DNA of 64,000 nucleotides, taken from an uncultured Prevotella sp. GTDB lineage: Bacteria; Bacteroidota; Bacteroidia; Bacteroidales; Bacteroidaceae. The stretch lies in the NCBI GenBank assembly GCA_938028745.1, contig CALIZL010000019.1, positions 57,998-121,997 on the forward strand, read 5' to 3'. Both the position numbers and the translations under genes were made by a program. The notes under the pieces are model-generated. The model saw only the letters and a list, made by a program, of their open reading frames with translations, did no database searches and was not told where the DNA came from. Below are positions 27,098 through 36,985 of this stretch, one piece after another; within the stretch, counting starts at the first letter, position 1, and every line of letters begins with the position of its first letter.

Positions 27098-28108
27098 TTA
27101 TATTCCTTGATATATCTCTTGATATTGAGTTACAATTCTTTCAACATTGAAACGCTGTACGTTCTGCAAGCCTTGTGCGATGCAGTTTTCTCTAAACCTT
27201 GGATTGGTTATGACGTTACAGAATGCAGCGTGTATGTTTTCTACCGAAGTCGGGTCTACTAAACATGCGCCTTTGCCTGCTATCTCGCACATAGGGGTTA
27301 GAAGGGAAGTAACCACTGCTCGCCCAGTGGCTTGGGCCTCAATGATGGGCATCCCGAAACCTTCGAAGATGGAAGGAAACGAAACTAAGTCGCATTGACG
27401 ATAGCAATCCAACAGTTCGTCGTCGCTAATGTTCACCTTATTTTCATAGCTCACGCCATGCTCTTGCAATTGTTGCTTGGCAGCATCGCTCAGTGCGCCC
27501 ACTATTATCAGCTTGCAGTTTATGCCTTTCAAGGCCAATGCTACACGTTCGAGGTTCTTGTTCCAGCCCGTCCCGATGTGTAATATCGTGGGGCAGTGCT
27601 CGTCAAACACTTTTGGCGCAGGGGTAAAGAGTGGGTCTATGGGGTTATGCACCGTGAAAACCTTACTGGGATTGAGCCAAGGAAAGGCAGAAAGCAACTC
27701 GGCCTTCGTGGTTTCGGATATGCAGGTAATTCTGCCAACACGTCGAAGTGGCCAATCGAACCATAGCTTTCGCCACAAATACTTCTTTATGGGGTTGCCA
27801 CCAAGCCTCAAAGTAACGAGGTCGTGTATGGTGAGCACCGTGTTGCGGGCGGGCAGAGCCAAGGCCAAGTAGTGCAAGTCGCCCGTTATGTGGTTTATTC
27901 CTCTACGATTTCTGTTTTTGTAAGCCCACCACAAGTTGCGCAAGATGCTCCAGGGCAACGCCCTATAATCGGGTGCCGATATGCCAATTGCGCGCTTGGG
28001 GCCGAGGGCTTGCACGATGGGCGAGAACACTCGGTGCATGCTAAACCCCGCTTTCTTGTTTCTGAAAAAGAAAGTTATGTGCTGGTTATTATTGGTCTTG
28101 TCGTGCAT
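27098..28108 (-). CDS. Family 4 glycosyltransferase
   Basis: 336 aa from MHDKTNNNQH. A start 57 bp upstream is possible but would extend the overlap with the polymerase gene from 20 to 77 bp. GT4 features: NTVLTIHDLVTLR in the N-domain, CISETTKAELL, ILHIGTGWNKNLERVALAL, and FPSIFEGFGMPIIEAQATG with E-x7-E. It probably extends the repeat unit on the inner face of the membrane. Sugar specificity is unknown. Confidence 0.88.
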   Translation of the reverse strand: MHDKTNNNQHITFFFRNKKAGFSMHRVFSPIVQALGPKRAIGISAPDYRALPWSILRNLWWAYKNRNRRGINHITGDLHYLALALPARNTVLTIHDLVTLRLGGNPIKKYLWRKLWFDWPLRRVGRITCISETTKAELLSAFPWLNPSKVFTVHNPIDPLFTPAPKVFDEHCPTILHIGTGWNKNLERVALALKGINCKLIIVGALSDAAKQQLQEHGVSYENKVNISDDELLDCYRQCDLVSFPSIFEGFGMPIIEAQATGRAVVTSLLTPMCEIAGKGACLVDPTSVENIHAAFCNVITNPRFRENCIAQGLQNVQRFNVERIVTQYQEIYQGI

Positions 28109-29201
28109 AATTGGTGTTGATAAATATTCCCTTATAGGGTTCAAAATAGTCTGTTCCTTCTCCATAGTTCAAAAAGCCCTTGCTAATGTTTATCCAACAA
28201 TAGGCGGTTAGGGTGAACATGATGGCCAACTTGCCGTAGTTGGGGCGGAAAAGCGTGAGCACGTATGGAACAATGAATATCTCCATCAAGTTGTAATACA
28301 ACAGGGCACGGCTTACGAACACTTGCAACATGGTGCCGTTGAACAGCACATAGAAGATGGAACCGAGGAAGTAGAGGTTGAAAAAGGTGTAATACAATTT
28401 CGACTTATGCTCTACATACTTGTCGAAAATCATCAGCAAAGCTATCCATATCAGCTTTCTGAACAATGAAAAGAGCGTGGAGACGACAGAGACGTCGTAA
28501 TTAAAATTCATGTATGTGTCCATTCTCTTCAAGTCGTCTTCGCTACTTACAAATACGGAGAGCAGTGGAGCCACCTTGTTTACTATCCCCGACATCGAGA
28601 TAAGTATGGCTATGCCCAACACGGCGATGAGATATTTGTTGCTTATCTTGCGCGAAAGGAACAAGGCGAAAATACATACGACGGCCGATTTGTGGAAGAA
28701 ACAGGCCAAGACCACGCACAGAAAAAAGGACCAACGCCTGTCTTTTACGAGGAAAAGAAAGCCGAAGGCGTAGATGGCCAATGCCAAAAACTGCCTGTTG
28801 GTGCCCATGTAGGGAACAATCACCATATAAAGCAGCAGCAAAGACACAAAGGGTGAGGTGGACAACTTAAACACAGCATAGAACATCAGGGTATAGAACA
28901 CCAGGGCATGAATGATGAGGTAAGCCGTGTAATTGTCTGTTACCACGCGTATGGGCAGCATAAATAAGTAATAACCCACCTCAAAAAGCGGTTCGGTTAT
29001 GCTGAAATCTACCAGCAGCTTGTCGAAATAGCTCGTGTATGGAATCCAGTCGCAACCCGTTTCCCAACGAAAACCATCGTGAAATATCAAGAATGCGTAG
29101 CAGATGAAGGCAAAGAGCATTCTGTATTTCTTAACCGTATCTTGATTGAACACTTCAAGATAGGCGAACACGGAGAGGAAAAGGGTGGCAAACAAATACA
29201 T
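28089..29201 (-). CDS. EpsG-family polysaccharide polymerase (Wzy-like)
   Basis: 370 aa with about ten hydrophobic segments. EpsG-family marks: FHDGFRWETGCDWIPYTSYF near residue 42, GTNRQFLALAIYAFG, and FFHKSAVV in the central region. Such proteins act as Wzy-type polymerases that join repeat units in the periplasm. Its place between Wzz and the glycosyltransferases supports this. It overlaps the next gene, so the two are probably translationally coupled. Confidence 0.85.
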   Translation of the reverse strand: MYLFATLFLSVFAYLEVFNQDTVKKYRMLFAFICYAFLIFHDGFRWETGCDWIPYTSYFDKLLVDFSITEPLFEVGYYLFMLPIRVVTDNYTAYLIIHALVFYTLMFYAVFKLSTSPFVSLLLLYMVIVPYMGTNRQFLALAIYAFGFLFLVKDRRWSFFLCVVLACFFHKSAVVCIFALFLSRKISNKYLIAVLGIAILISMSGIVNKVAPLLSVFVSSEDDLKRMDTYMNFNYDVSVVSTLFSLFRKLIWIALLMIFDKYVEHKSKLYYTFFNLYFLGSIFYVLFNGTMLQVFVSRALLYYNLMEIFIVPYVLTLFRPNYGKLAIMFTLTAYCWINISKGFLNYGEGTDYFEPYKGIFINTNYARQDQ

Positions 29202-29212
29202 CGTTGGATTTG

Positions 29213-30265
29213 TTAGGCGTTATTCTTCTTAGCGTCTTGGATAAGTACGTGGATGCTGGTAAGTACGATAGCAAAGAACATAAAACCCAAAACGATGGTC
29301 ATACGCTTAGGCCCATCCTTCTTCAACGGCACGGTTGCGGGCTGTATCTGCGTAAAGGCGGGTGTGCGTTCTTGCACTTTGGCACGTGCCATCTGCAACT
29401 GCTGGCTCGTTTGGTTGTAGATGTTGTATCGCAGTTGCATCTCGTTTTCCAGCTCGTCTTGCTTTGCCTTGAACGATTGGAGAATGAGATCGGTGTTGGC
29501 ATCCGAGTAATTACCGAACGTTTGCTGTGCCTTAATGTACTGCGCCTTCGCCTCGGAGAACAGCTTTTGCGAGTAGACCAAGTCGTTACGGGCTTTCTTG
29601 GTTCGGTAATTGGTTACATACTGCTGCATCTTAGTCTGCACGGTGTCTGCAAGCGAGGCAGAGATGAGCGCATCCTGTGCCGTTACAGATATGGTAATGA
29701 TGTTCGTTTTCTTATCTACGCTGCATGTAACCATGTTCTCCACTTGGTGCAATATGCCCTCTTGTTCTTCCGTCAAGCGAAAGTTATTCACCTTTATCTG
29801 GGCCTCACCTGAGCCCTTGGAAGAGAACAAACCCAAAATGCCTTGCAGGATTTTGTCCCACCAAGGCACCTTTTGGTGCGAGAGCAGATAGTTGTAAAGG
29901 GGCATTTCTTTTACTTCTCCATCCAAAGAAGTAACCTTCACGTTGAACATGCTCGTGAGAAAAGGGGTGGAATTGATGATTTGCGGATATATTTCAGGGT
30001 ATATGGCGTCTACGGAGCTGCCGCCTTTACCCAAATTTACGCCCACCATTGATGCAATGTCGCTTAGACTTTCGGACATGCTGCTACTGTTGGATATTTC
30101 AGGAGCGAGTACAACTTTTGTTTTATAGGTCTTGGGTATGCTGAAAGCCACCACAGCCCCAACCACAAAGGCAACGCCGCACGACAATCCAAACAGCCGT
30201 TTGTTCTTCCAAAGGGTCTTCATGATAGCCAAAAGGTCTATCTTGTCTTTTGTATTATTCTCCAT
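29213..30265 (-). CDS. Wzz-type chain-length determinant
   Basis: 350 aa. Wzz domain with a first transmembrane helix at about 20-40 (GLSCGVAFVVGAVVAFSIP), a periplasmic region with long coiled coil (about 190-290, rich in Gln/Ala/Lys), the proline-rich motif before the last helix (IQPATVPLKKDGPKR) and a second helix at about 320-340. No cytoplasmic tyrosine-kinase domain is fused. It sets the length of the capsule polymer made by the EpsG-type polymerase next to it. Confidence 0.92.
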   Translation of the reverse strand: MENNTKDKIDLLAIMKTLWKNKRLFGLSCGVAFVVGAVVAFSIPKTYKTKVVLAPEISNSSSMSESLSDIASMVGVNLGKGGSSVDAIYPEIYPQIINSTPFLTSMFNVKVTSLDGEVKEMPLYNYLLSHQKVPWWDKILQGILGLFSSKGSGEAQIKVNNFRLTEEQEGILHQVENMVTCSVDKKTNIITISVTAQDALISASLADTVQTKMQQYVTNYRTKKARNDLVYSQKLFSEAKAQYIKAQQTFGNYSDANTDLILQSFKAKQDELENEMQLRYNIYNQTSQQLQMARAKVQERTPAFTQIQPATVPLKKDGPKRMTIVLGFMFFAIVLTSIHVLIQDAKKNNA

Positions 30266-30277
30266 TGCCTATATACT

Positions 30278-32815
30278 TTACTTCATCAAATTAGCAATCG
30301 TGGCTATCAGCGTGGCCAGGCCGGCCATAGTTGTACCTACGGAGAGCCATTGGGTAAGTGCCTTGCCGTTGTTTTCGGGTTTGGTGGGCACCACTATCTC
30401 GCAACCGGGAAGTATCTTGGCGTTATGCCCCACGCGAGCCACGGTTCCGTTCATATATATAATATAGGTGTTGCTTTTCTTAGAACGGTTTCCAAAGCCA
30501 CCTGCTTGATTGATGTACCATGCAGGACGACGGCCTTTCTCGTAGGCCACCGTATTGGGATACATCACGTTTCCGCTAATCTTCACCGTTCCGTTGTATT
30601 CGGGAACGATAAGCTTATCGCCTTCGCGCAACACAAGGTCGGCATCGCCACCCGGTTCTGCCAATGCCTTTTCCAGTTCGATACCCACATAATAGGTGTC
30701 GCCAAGGTCTAGGCGTTTCTTTTCCACCGAGTCTTTCTTGCCGCTTTGCATCTCGGCCAAGCGCAAAACGGTTTCCATGCGAAGCCGTTCATCGGGCGTA
30801 ATGCGTCGTTCTAGCCGCGCACCGCGAACATAAGCCAAGTCGGTTACGCCGCCAGCTCGCCTAATGGCATCGCTAAGGCGTTCGTTCTTGCTCGTAAGCG
30901 TGTAGGTTCCTGCGAACATCACCTGACCTTGCACGGCAATATTCTTCTGTACATTGTAGCCGGGGCTCTTTCGTACATACACTTCGTCGAAGGGTTGCAG
31001 CGTAAATCCTGTTTCGCCGTCTACCACAAAGCCGTCTTTAAGGGCGAAAGTGTAGGTGCGCGAAATCACGGAATCGGTACTCAGAGCCTTAGGGTTGACG
31101 ATGCGCCGAGCCACATCCACCTTAGTTGTAGATGCCGACTCTTTCAGTCCGCCCGCTTGCAGTACCAAGTCTTCTAGCGTTTCGTTGGCGGCAAACTTGT
31201 ATATGCCAGGATACATCACCTCGCCATGTATGGTTACCGTTTGTTGTTGCATCATCTCGCCCTTTGTGGGAACAAACAGCACGTCGTTCTTTTGCAGGGG
31301 AATGTCGGCCACCTTGCCGCTCATAATGCCTTCAATGTCTACGGGTATTACCTCCAAAGTGCGGTCGGGGCGCATGCGATGCATCACCGCGCGTGCCGTA
31401 AAAGCCTCTTCGGTGATACCTTCGGCGTGTTCAATCAGCGTGCGAACGCTGTTGATAGAACCGCCAACCTGGTACATGCCAGGGCGGAACACGGCTCCTT
31501 TCACTTCGGCCATATTCGAAAAGCGCGGCAAAATGGAGTCGACACTAACCGAATCTTCATCGGCTAAGTGAAAGGTATTAAGGTCGAACTCGTCTACATT
31601 AAACACCGAATACTCGCGCCCTGTCTTTCTCACCAGCCTAACTGTCTTAGTATAGGCATCGCCCGTAAAGCCGCCAGCGTATTTCAGCAGCGTTCCCACA
31701 CTCTCGTTACGTTTCATTTCATAGAACATGGGGCGTTTCACCTTACCCGTAATGTTCACCAAACAGTCGTATGCGCCAACCACAACCACGTCGTTGTCGG
31801 CCAATCGCACGTTACCCGTTAGTTTGCCGTTCAATATATAGTCGTAGATGTCTACTACCGTAACCAGCTTGTTTTGCCGATACACTTTGATGTTACGCAG
31901 CGTTCCTAAGTCGTTTATGCCGCCAGCCATGTATAAGGCGTGGAAAACCGATGCAAAAGCCGATAGTGTATAGGTACCCGGCTGTTTCACTTCGCCCATC
32001 ACGTTCACCATGATGGTGCGCGTTTGACCCACAGTTAAGCGCACACGCGAACTGCTATAACGCGACCCCAGCGTAGAACGCAGGCGCGCATTGGCCTCGG
32101 CCACGGTAAGTCCGCTCACCTGTACAGGCCCGAAACCTTCGATAATTACGTCGCCATCGGGCGAAATAGTAGTCTGTTCCGACTTCTGCGATGCACCATA
32201 GATGTCGATGTTAACCGCATCGCCAGGCCCCAGCCGATAGTTTTGGGGTGTGGCGATATTCATATTGGGTTCAAACGACAGGTCTTTGCGATTGAAGATG
32301 TCGCGCCCGAACACTTTCTTGGGCATCTTGCCCACGTATATTTTCAGTTTCTCACGGTCTCGTTGTGTGGCCGAGTCGGGCAAAAAATCGTCCAACTCTT
32401 GCTGCATCAGCCTATGTTCGGCCGTGTTGCGTTGTTTTGTTGGCAGGTCGCGCTCATCTTGTTGCACGCCTTTCACCATCATATTGTTTTTCTCGTTCTT
32501 CTCTTCTTTCTTGTTTTCGCCGTTATTCTTTCGCATACGGCCGTCTTCAAGTTTGCTTTCCTTGTCGGTGCTATTGCTCACTTGCCCTAGTCCCTTATCT
32601 TTGGCCACACGTTCGTATGCTTTCTTAACGCGCCTTATCTGCTGAATATCTACGCCACGCTGCATCAGCTTGGTTACTATTTGGGTCTGCGAGGTGCCTG
32701 CCTCGTGCTCTTTAAGTACAAATTGCATCACTTGCGAGTCGGTCATAGACGATTGCGCCCTTAGCCCAAGCGAGCAAAGGGTCATCAGCAGCACAAGTAA
32801 AAGACTTCTTTTCAT
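30278..32815 (-). CDS. SLBB-domain polysaccharide export protein (Wza family, long form)
   Basis: 845 aa, more than twice the length of E. coli Wza. Signal peptide 1-20 (LGLRAQS), then a helical, charged region to about 150. The polysaccharide-export domain starts near 193 (YRLGPGDAVNIDIYG). Several SLBB repeats follow, for example GEVKQPGTYTLSAF, GKVKRPMFYEM, GEVMYPGIYKFAANE, GQVMFAGTYTLTSKNERLSD and GNVMYPNTVAYEKG. The C-terminus has a hydrophobic helix (SVGTTMAGLATLIATIANL). It has no lipobox. It would form the outer-membrane export channel. It leads the run wza-wzz-wzy-GTs and has a 376-bp upstream gap. Confidence 0.92.
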   Translation of the reverse strand: MKRSLLLVLLMTLCSLGLRAQSSMTDSQVMQFVLKEHEAGTSQTQIVTKLMQRGVDIQQIRRVKKAYERVAKDKGLGQVSNSTDKESKLEDGRMRKNNGENKKEEKNEKNNMMVKGVQQDERDLPTKQRNTAEHRLMQQELDDFLPDSATQRDREKLKIYVGKMPKKVFGRDIFNRKDLSFEPNMNIATPQNYRLGPGDAVNIDIYGASQKSEQTTISPDGDVIIEGFGPVQVSGLTVAEANARLRSTLGSRYSSSRVRLTVGQTRTIMVNVMGEVKQPGTYTLSAFASVFHALYMAGGINDLGTLRNIKVYRQNKLVTVVDIYDYILNGKLTGNVRLADNDVVVVGAYDCLVNITGKVKRPMFYEMKRNESVGTLLKYAGGFTGDAYTKTVRLVRKTGREYSVFNVDEFDLNTFHLADEDSVSVDSILPRFSNMAEVKGAVFRPGMYQVGGSINSVRTLIEHAEGITEEAFTARAVMHRMRPDRTLEVIPVDIEGIMSGKVADIPLQKNDVLFVPTKGEMMQQQTVTIHGEVMYPGIYKFAANETLEDLVLQAGGLKESASTTKVDVARRIVNPKALSTDSVISRTYTFALKDGFVVDGETGFTLQPFDEVYVRKSPGYNVQKNIAVQGQVMFAGTYTLTSKNERLSDAIRRAGGVTDLAYVRGARLERRITPDERLRMETVLRLAEMQSGKKDSVEKKRLDLGDTYYVGIELEKALAEPGGDADLVLREGDKLIVPEYNGTVKISGNVMYPNTVAYEKGRRPAWYINQAGGFGNRSKKSNTYIIYMNGTVARVGHNAKILPGCEIVVPTKPENNGKALTQWLSVGTTMAGLATLIATIANLMK

Positions 32816-33073
32816 CTCCCGTTTTTATATTTTACTTCATAAGCAAGCGGTCGTGCCTTGGGGTCACACATATATATAATAATGTGCGCCCCCATTTTCG
32901 GCTGCCACTGCAACGTATTTTTGTTTGTCCTAATTGTAAAAGCTCTTTGGCTTGTTTCTATCTGTGTTGGCTAGTGCATAGCCTTTATTTAAACTCGTTA
33001 TGAGGTGTTTTATTGCATGCCCCACTCATAAAAAATGTTTGTCTGGCGTTTCTTACTCCTTACAGATAACCGT

Positions 33074-33089
33074 CAAGGCACTTGCCTTG
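33074..33089. promoter_or_regulatory. Palindrome in the wza leader
   Basis: CAAGGCACTTGCCTTG is an almost perfect 16-bp palindrome, just downstream of the predicted -7 element on the minus strand. It could be an operator or a leader hairpin. The rest of the gap 32816-33191 has no gene. Confidence 0.4.
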
Positions 33090-33107
33090 TACTTTTCGCA
33101 GACAATG

Positions 33108-33115
33108 CAAAGATA
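33108..33115 (-). promoter_or_regulatory. Putative -7 element for the capsule operon (wza onward)
   Basis: Reads TATCTTTG on the minus strand, about 290 bp upstream of the SLBB gene. This implies a long 5' leader, as known for capsule operons in Bacteroides. No clear -33 element. Confidence 0.5.
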
Positions 33116-33191
33116 CGAATAAAAAGTTGCTTTCCTATTCCTTAACCTGCATTTTTGCATTTGTCGCAACGTCTATACACAGGCCATGGGC

Positions 33192-33683
33192 CTAAAACTT
33201 AACGAAATGCAACCTACATTTGCGCGAACTTAGAACCATCCGCGAAGTAGTTAGATTATCAATCTTGAAATGTTCGTTAAGGCTGTTTACACCATAGTGC
33301 AGCAGGATTTCTGTATTTTCTAATGGTTTGTCTCCATTCTCGCGGTCGTAAAGATAGGGTTCCGAAAGCAACAAGCTGTCGCCCTGCCTTTCAAAGCGCA
33401 GCAAACATTTGCTTATTTTTCCGTCAACATCTCTCAATTCAATCAGTTTGTGTTGAATGGCCCAAAACAGACGCTTACCCTGCATCGTATTTACGCCGCC
33501 CGTGCCAATGCTATCTATCTGTTGCAAACGCCAATAGCCGTCTAGTTTCTTGTTGCGCGAAGTTTCTAACTCGCAACTGCCAAGCAAAGCCAGCATCATC
33601 AGTGCCATGCCAACAAATTGCATCAAGCCCTTACGCCTGCGTATCTTCGTATTCTGTGTCATGTTGTTTGTCTTACCTTTCAT
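33192..33683 (-). CDS. Small lipocalin-like lipoprotein
   Basis: 163 aa. The start at 33683 gives an ATGA overlap with the wzi-like gene; an internal Met at residue 8 is the alternative. A basic N-terminus (KIRRRKG), hydrophobic stretch and lipobox LLGSCELE put the lipid on Cys38-39. The mature part begins LDGYWRLQQIDSI, the start of a lipocalin-like beta-barrel, and is rich in alternating strand residues. No ligand or catalytic motif. Coupling to wzi suggests a role in capsule assembly at the outer membrane (inference). Confidence 0.75.
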   Translation of the reverse strand: MKGKTNNMTQNTKIRRRKGLMQFVGMALMMLALLGSCELETSRNKKLDGYWRLQQIDSIGTGGVNTMQGKRLFWAIQHKLIELRDVDGKISKCLLRFERQGDSLLLSEPYLYDRENGDKPLENTEILLHYGVNSLNEHFKIDNLTTSRMVLSSRKCRLHFVKF

Positions 33684-35245
33684 TTAAACAGCCCTTTCTT
33701 AGCCACGGTTAGCTGCACGCCCCACTTGTTACCCAATATCCGTCCCATGTCTGCGCCCACTGCGGCAGCCACATTCCAGTCGTTGCGCAGTTCGTACTTG
33801 CCTTCTAGCATCAGGCTAACGTTATGTTCTTTCTTCTCGAAGGGGTCAGAATAAGTGCCAAGTCCATTTTGATAAGTGGCAAGGAAACGATAACTCAATT
33901 CGTCTGTGGGCTTTCCCCCGATGCCAAGATGCCAAGCCACAAAGCGGTTGTTGGCCACATTGATGTTGCCATTGGTGTTATAAATGGGCGAACGATAAAG
34001 CGGATTGCCCATTACCTGCCCCCAATGCTGCCAGCCCGTATAGATGTAGTGGTTGTAATAATTGTCTTGTCCGCCCAAGTGGTCGGCAATGGTGTTGGTG
34101 TGGTCGTGGTAGATAGGGCCGCTTTGGTATTTGGTGTAAAGGTATTCAAGCACCACATCGGTAATCCATCGTCCGTATTTAAAGTTCAGTTCCGCCCCAA
34201 GCATCCAGTCTTTAAGGTCGTAAACAAAAAAGCGGCGTTTCTTTTTCTGTAACCATTCGTCGCCCGTACCATATCCGTCATAGTCTAGTTGCAACATCGA
34301 CGAATGGTCTTCGAAGTACTTGTCGGCATAAACAGAAAACCGCCATGTGTCTGCATCGTAGTTCACCCGTGCCAACCATGCGCCAAGTTGGTTGCCTTCG
34401 GCGTTTTGGTAGGTTGTTTCACCAACATCGGCGCCACCTGGCAAGAAGGCCTTTACAAACGATTTAAGCCCCGTTCTGCCACGAATAATCCTCACCTTGC
34501 CATCGTCCAGCAGCTCATAAGACGTGCCACCAAAGGTGGATGCCATTTCCAAGCCCAGTTCTAACGACAGCGGAGCGAACCGTTCGGGGTTGCCAATCAT
34601 AATATAGCCTGCCTTACTGTGGTAAAGCACGTTCTCGGTATATAGGTGCTGTTGACCTGTAAAACGTTTCTGCCAATTGTCGTCGGTCGTTTCTCCGTAT
34701 GCCACGTGGCCTTTAAGGTGCAACCATCCATTGCCAAAAGGCAGTGTCCAATAATTGGGTAAAGCCAAACGCACCTGCGGAACGGGGCGCGCATTGATGC
34801 CAAGCAACTGCGAACCACTGCTTAAAGCATTGTTTTTCAATTCCATGTTGTGGCGTTTGCTGCCGATGGTGAGCGTGGCATGCAGCCAACGAGCCTGCAC
34901 AAAGGCTTGGTCTACTACTATCCTGCTTGTGAAGCCTTGCGTTAGTGCCACATTCAGCCCATAACCCATCCCCCACCTGCGAACAGAGTCGGTGCTTAGC
35001 GGGCGTTCGATACCAGCCAGTAAATATCCATTGGTCTTTTCCAGCGAACTTAGTCCGTGTTTGTTGGCGTTTAGCCAAAGGGGTGTTTGTCCACTCGATT
35101 GCGTGGCTTGCACCTCAACGCTATACCCCAGCCCCTTGCCAAGCTTTATCTTTCCGTGCTCGTTTCCCTCGCGCCATGCCTGGGCCTGTGCAGTGAACGC
35201 AGGCGTAATGCACGCCAACAGGAAAGCGGTAAAATAATGTTTCAT
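33680..35245 (-). CDS. wzi: Capsule assembly Wzi-family outer-membrane protein
   Basis: 521 aa from MKHYFTAFLLACITPAF, which starts the signal peptide (cleavage near TAQAQA); six residues upstream are open but do not fit. The rest is an outer-membrane beta-barrel with many alternating aromatic strands (YLLAGIERPLS, WLHATLTIGSKRHNMEL, DYDGYGTGDEWLQKKKRRFF) and ends in ...LTVAKKGLFK. In the family, Wzi binds capsular polysaccharide at the surface. It heads the locus and is coupled to the lipoprotein gene by a 4-bp overlap. Confidence 0.85.
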   Translation of the reverse strand: MKHYFTAFLLACITPAFTAQAQAWREGNEHGKIKLGKGLGYSVEVQATQSSGQTPLWLNANKHGLSSLEKTNGYLLAGIERPLSTDSVRRWGMGYGLNVALTQGFTSRIVVDQAFVQARWLHATLTIGSKRHNMELKNNALSSGSQLLGINARPVPQVRLALPNYWTLPFGNGWLHLKGHVAYGETTDDNWQKRFTGQQHLYTENVLYHSKAGYIMIGNPERFAPLSLELGLEMASTFGGTSYELLDDGKVRIIRGRTGLKSFVKAFLPGGADVGETTYQNAEGNQLGAWLARVNYDADTWRFSVYADKYFEDHSSMLQLDYDGYGTGDEWLQKKKRRFFVYDLKDWMLGAELNFKYGRWITDVVLEYLYTKYQSGPIYHDHTNTIADHLGGQDNYYNHYIYTGWQHWGQVMGNPLYRSPIYNTNGNINVANNRFVAWHLGIGGKPTDELSYRFLATYQNGLGTYSDPFEKKEHNVSLMLEGKYELRNDWNVAAAVGADMGRILGNKWGVQLTVAKKGLFK

Positions 35246-35482
35246 ACTTTCTAAGTAACGCAAAACGTTTAATATTATTTTATAACTCTTGCATTTTCTT
35301 GCCTAATATTAAGCATCAGACGCATTCTAGCATCATTCCATAATCTGCCATTGATGGATTTCTAACCCCACTCCACAACTTCGTTCTATACGCAATGCAT
35401 TCCACAAAACTGCGAAAACGGCTGTACCACAGAACAAAAGTCGCCTCCTTTTGGCCATCAACACTGGTTATGGACGCGTACC

Positions 35483-36985
35483 TCACTTTCTTGCTATGCT
35501 ATCAAGCCAATCAAATAGCTCATGCAAAGCATAATCACCGCTGTGCGGACGGTTCCAAGCCAGCAGATAATTAACGTTTCTGCCAGCGTTTTTCAACTTC
35601 ATGGCCAAATTAAGGGGTATGGGGAATGCCGTGTCGCGATCTATTGCCCCATGCCGTATATACCAATATGGGGCATTGGTGGCTTTCTCGGAGCCAATCT
35701 GCTGCATGGGATTGAGCAACAGTTCATTGGCAACAACGCCCTCAGAGAGTTTCGAACCGCCCTTTGATGCCGAATAAGTTGTGAAATTGGCTGGTTTGTT
35801 GCTGGTATCACCAAACTCATCATTCTCACCAGTTGCCACCCCATTTGCTACACCAAGAGCATCAAACGCAGGAACACCCTTCAATGGTGTTTTCTTGGTC
35901 ACATAATTCAAGTATTTAGACAAGTCTAGGTCAACCACATACTCCCCCATGTGCATAGGTGCTGGCATACGTCTGGGCGACCCTTGCGCCATGCCATCAG
36001 CAATTTTCTGAGTAGGCATCACCCCACCATCCAGTGGTGCAAACGTCCCTTTTTCTTTATTAAACGAGAATCCGATGCTGTCTGGAATCTCTGCCCCGGC
36101 ATCTTTGGCCAATTGTGCCGAACGGATAAGTTCGCTTTTGATAAAATCACGGTAGTTGTCAGCCGTAAGAGGCGTACCATCTTCTAGTTTCAACCCGAGT
36201 GACTTTTGATATTCAGGGAACAATAAGGCCAGTTCTTTGCTTACCTCGCGATGAATTTCGTCGTTACCTTGACGTGATTTAGTGTCACTATACAGCCACT
36301 CGTAAGCCATATCGGCATGGGCAAGGTCGGTTATGGGACAGAAACACACGGCTGCAAAAATGTCATCACGTTCTTTGGCTGCCCCCATCTCGTCGAGCAA
36401 CGGTTCATACACAGCGTTGTTACCCGATGCACCAAGCAAGGCCGACAACGCCCCACCTGCCGAAGTGCCATCAGAAATAATCTTCTCGGCATCTCCTGGC
36501 ATTTGCTCGTCGAAATGTCGAAGGTAGCGTACAGCAGCTTTCAGGTCAAGTATAGCAGCGGGAGCTTTGCCATTATACACTTTTTTCTTACCATACATAA
36601 CGAACGAAGTGCGCCCCCTTACCCCCGGAAGGGCTACCACATAGCCACGAAACAACGCCATGCCTGTGGCATCTCCAGCCGAAACGTTGCCTGGGCGAGC
36701 AGGCATATAACCACCCACATTGTTTTTAAGAAAGATAGGCGAATGCTGATTGGCACCCTCTGGCACATATACGTTCATATATTGATAAGTGGTATCGGCC
36801 ACACAAGTAACATAGCATAAGCCTTCGTAAGCCTTATACTTCACCGTCTGGCCTGTGGCCAAGGTCAAAGTGCGCTCCACTCCCTTACTCGCATCAAAGT
36901 TCAATGCATTATTTACTTGACGCTTAGCTCCTGTTGCACTTGCTGCACAAGCAGCGAATGCCATCGTTAAAAACATTTCTTTCAT
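35483..36985 (-). CDS. Tannase-like (subtype B) secreted alpha/beta-hydrolase
   Basis: 500 aa with a signal peptide ending about ATGA (residue 20). The nucleophile elbow DGTSAGGALSA puts Ser at 175. The oxyanion/early motif is FLKNNVGGYMPARPG. The acid is Asp449 or Asp451 in GAIDRDTAF and the histidine is His481 in WNRPHSGDYAL. Between the nucleophile and the acid lies a long lid insertion, as in the bacterial tannases of the TanB/TanLp type, whose length it matches. It would hydrolyse gallate or other phenolic esters in the periplasm or outside. The family is well supported; the substrate is not. It lies 237 bp upstream of wzi in the same direction but has no obvious link to it. Confidence 0.78.
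   Translation of the reverse strand: MKEMFLTMAFAACAASATGAKRQVNNALNFDASKGVERTLTLATGQTVKYKAYEGLCYVTCVADTTYQYMNVYVPEGANQHSPIFLKNNVGGYMPARPGNVSAGDATGMALFRGYVVALPGVRGRTSFVMYGKKKVYNGKAPAAILDLKAAVRYLRHFDEQMPGDAEKIISDGTSAGGALSALLGASGNNAVYEPLLDEMGAAKERDDIFAAVCFCPITDLAHADMAYEWLYSDTKSRQGNDEIHREVSKELALLFPEYQKSLGLKLEDGTPLTADNYRDFIKSELIRSAQLAKDAGAEIPDSIGFSFNKEKGTFAPLDGGVMPTQKIADGMAQGSPRRMPAPMHMGEYVVDLDLSKYLNYVTKKTPLKGVPAFDALGVANGVATGENDEFGDTSNKPANFTTYSASKGGSKLSEGVVANELLLNPMQQIGSEKATNAPYWYIRHGAIDRDTAFPIPLNLAMKLKNAGRNVNYLLAWNRPHSGDYALHELFDWLDSIARK

Noticed and set aside
32816..33191. Invertible promoter for the capsule locus, as in Bacteroides fragilis
   Set aside because: No pair of inverted repeats flanking the promoter region was found, and no site-specific recombinase gene is present in the window.
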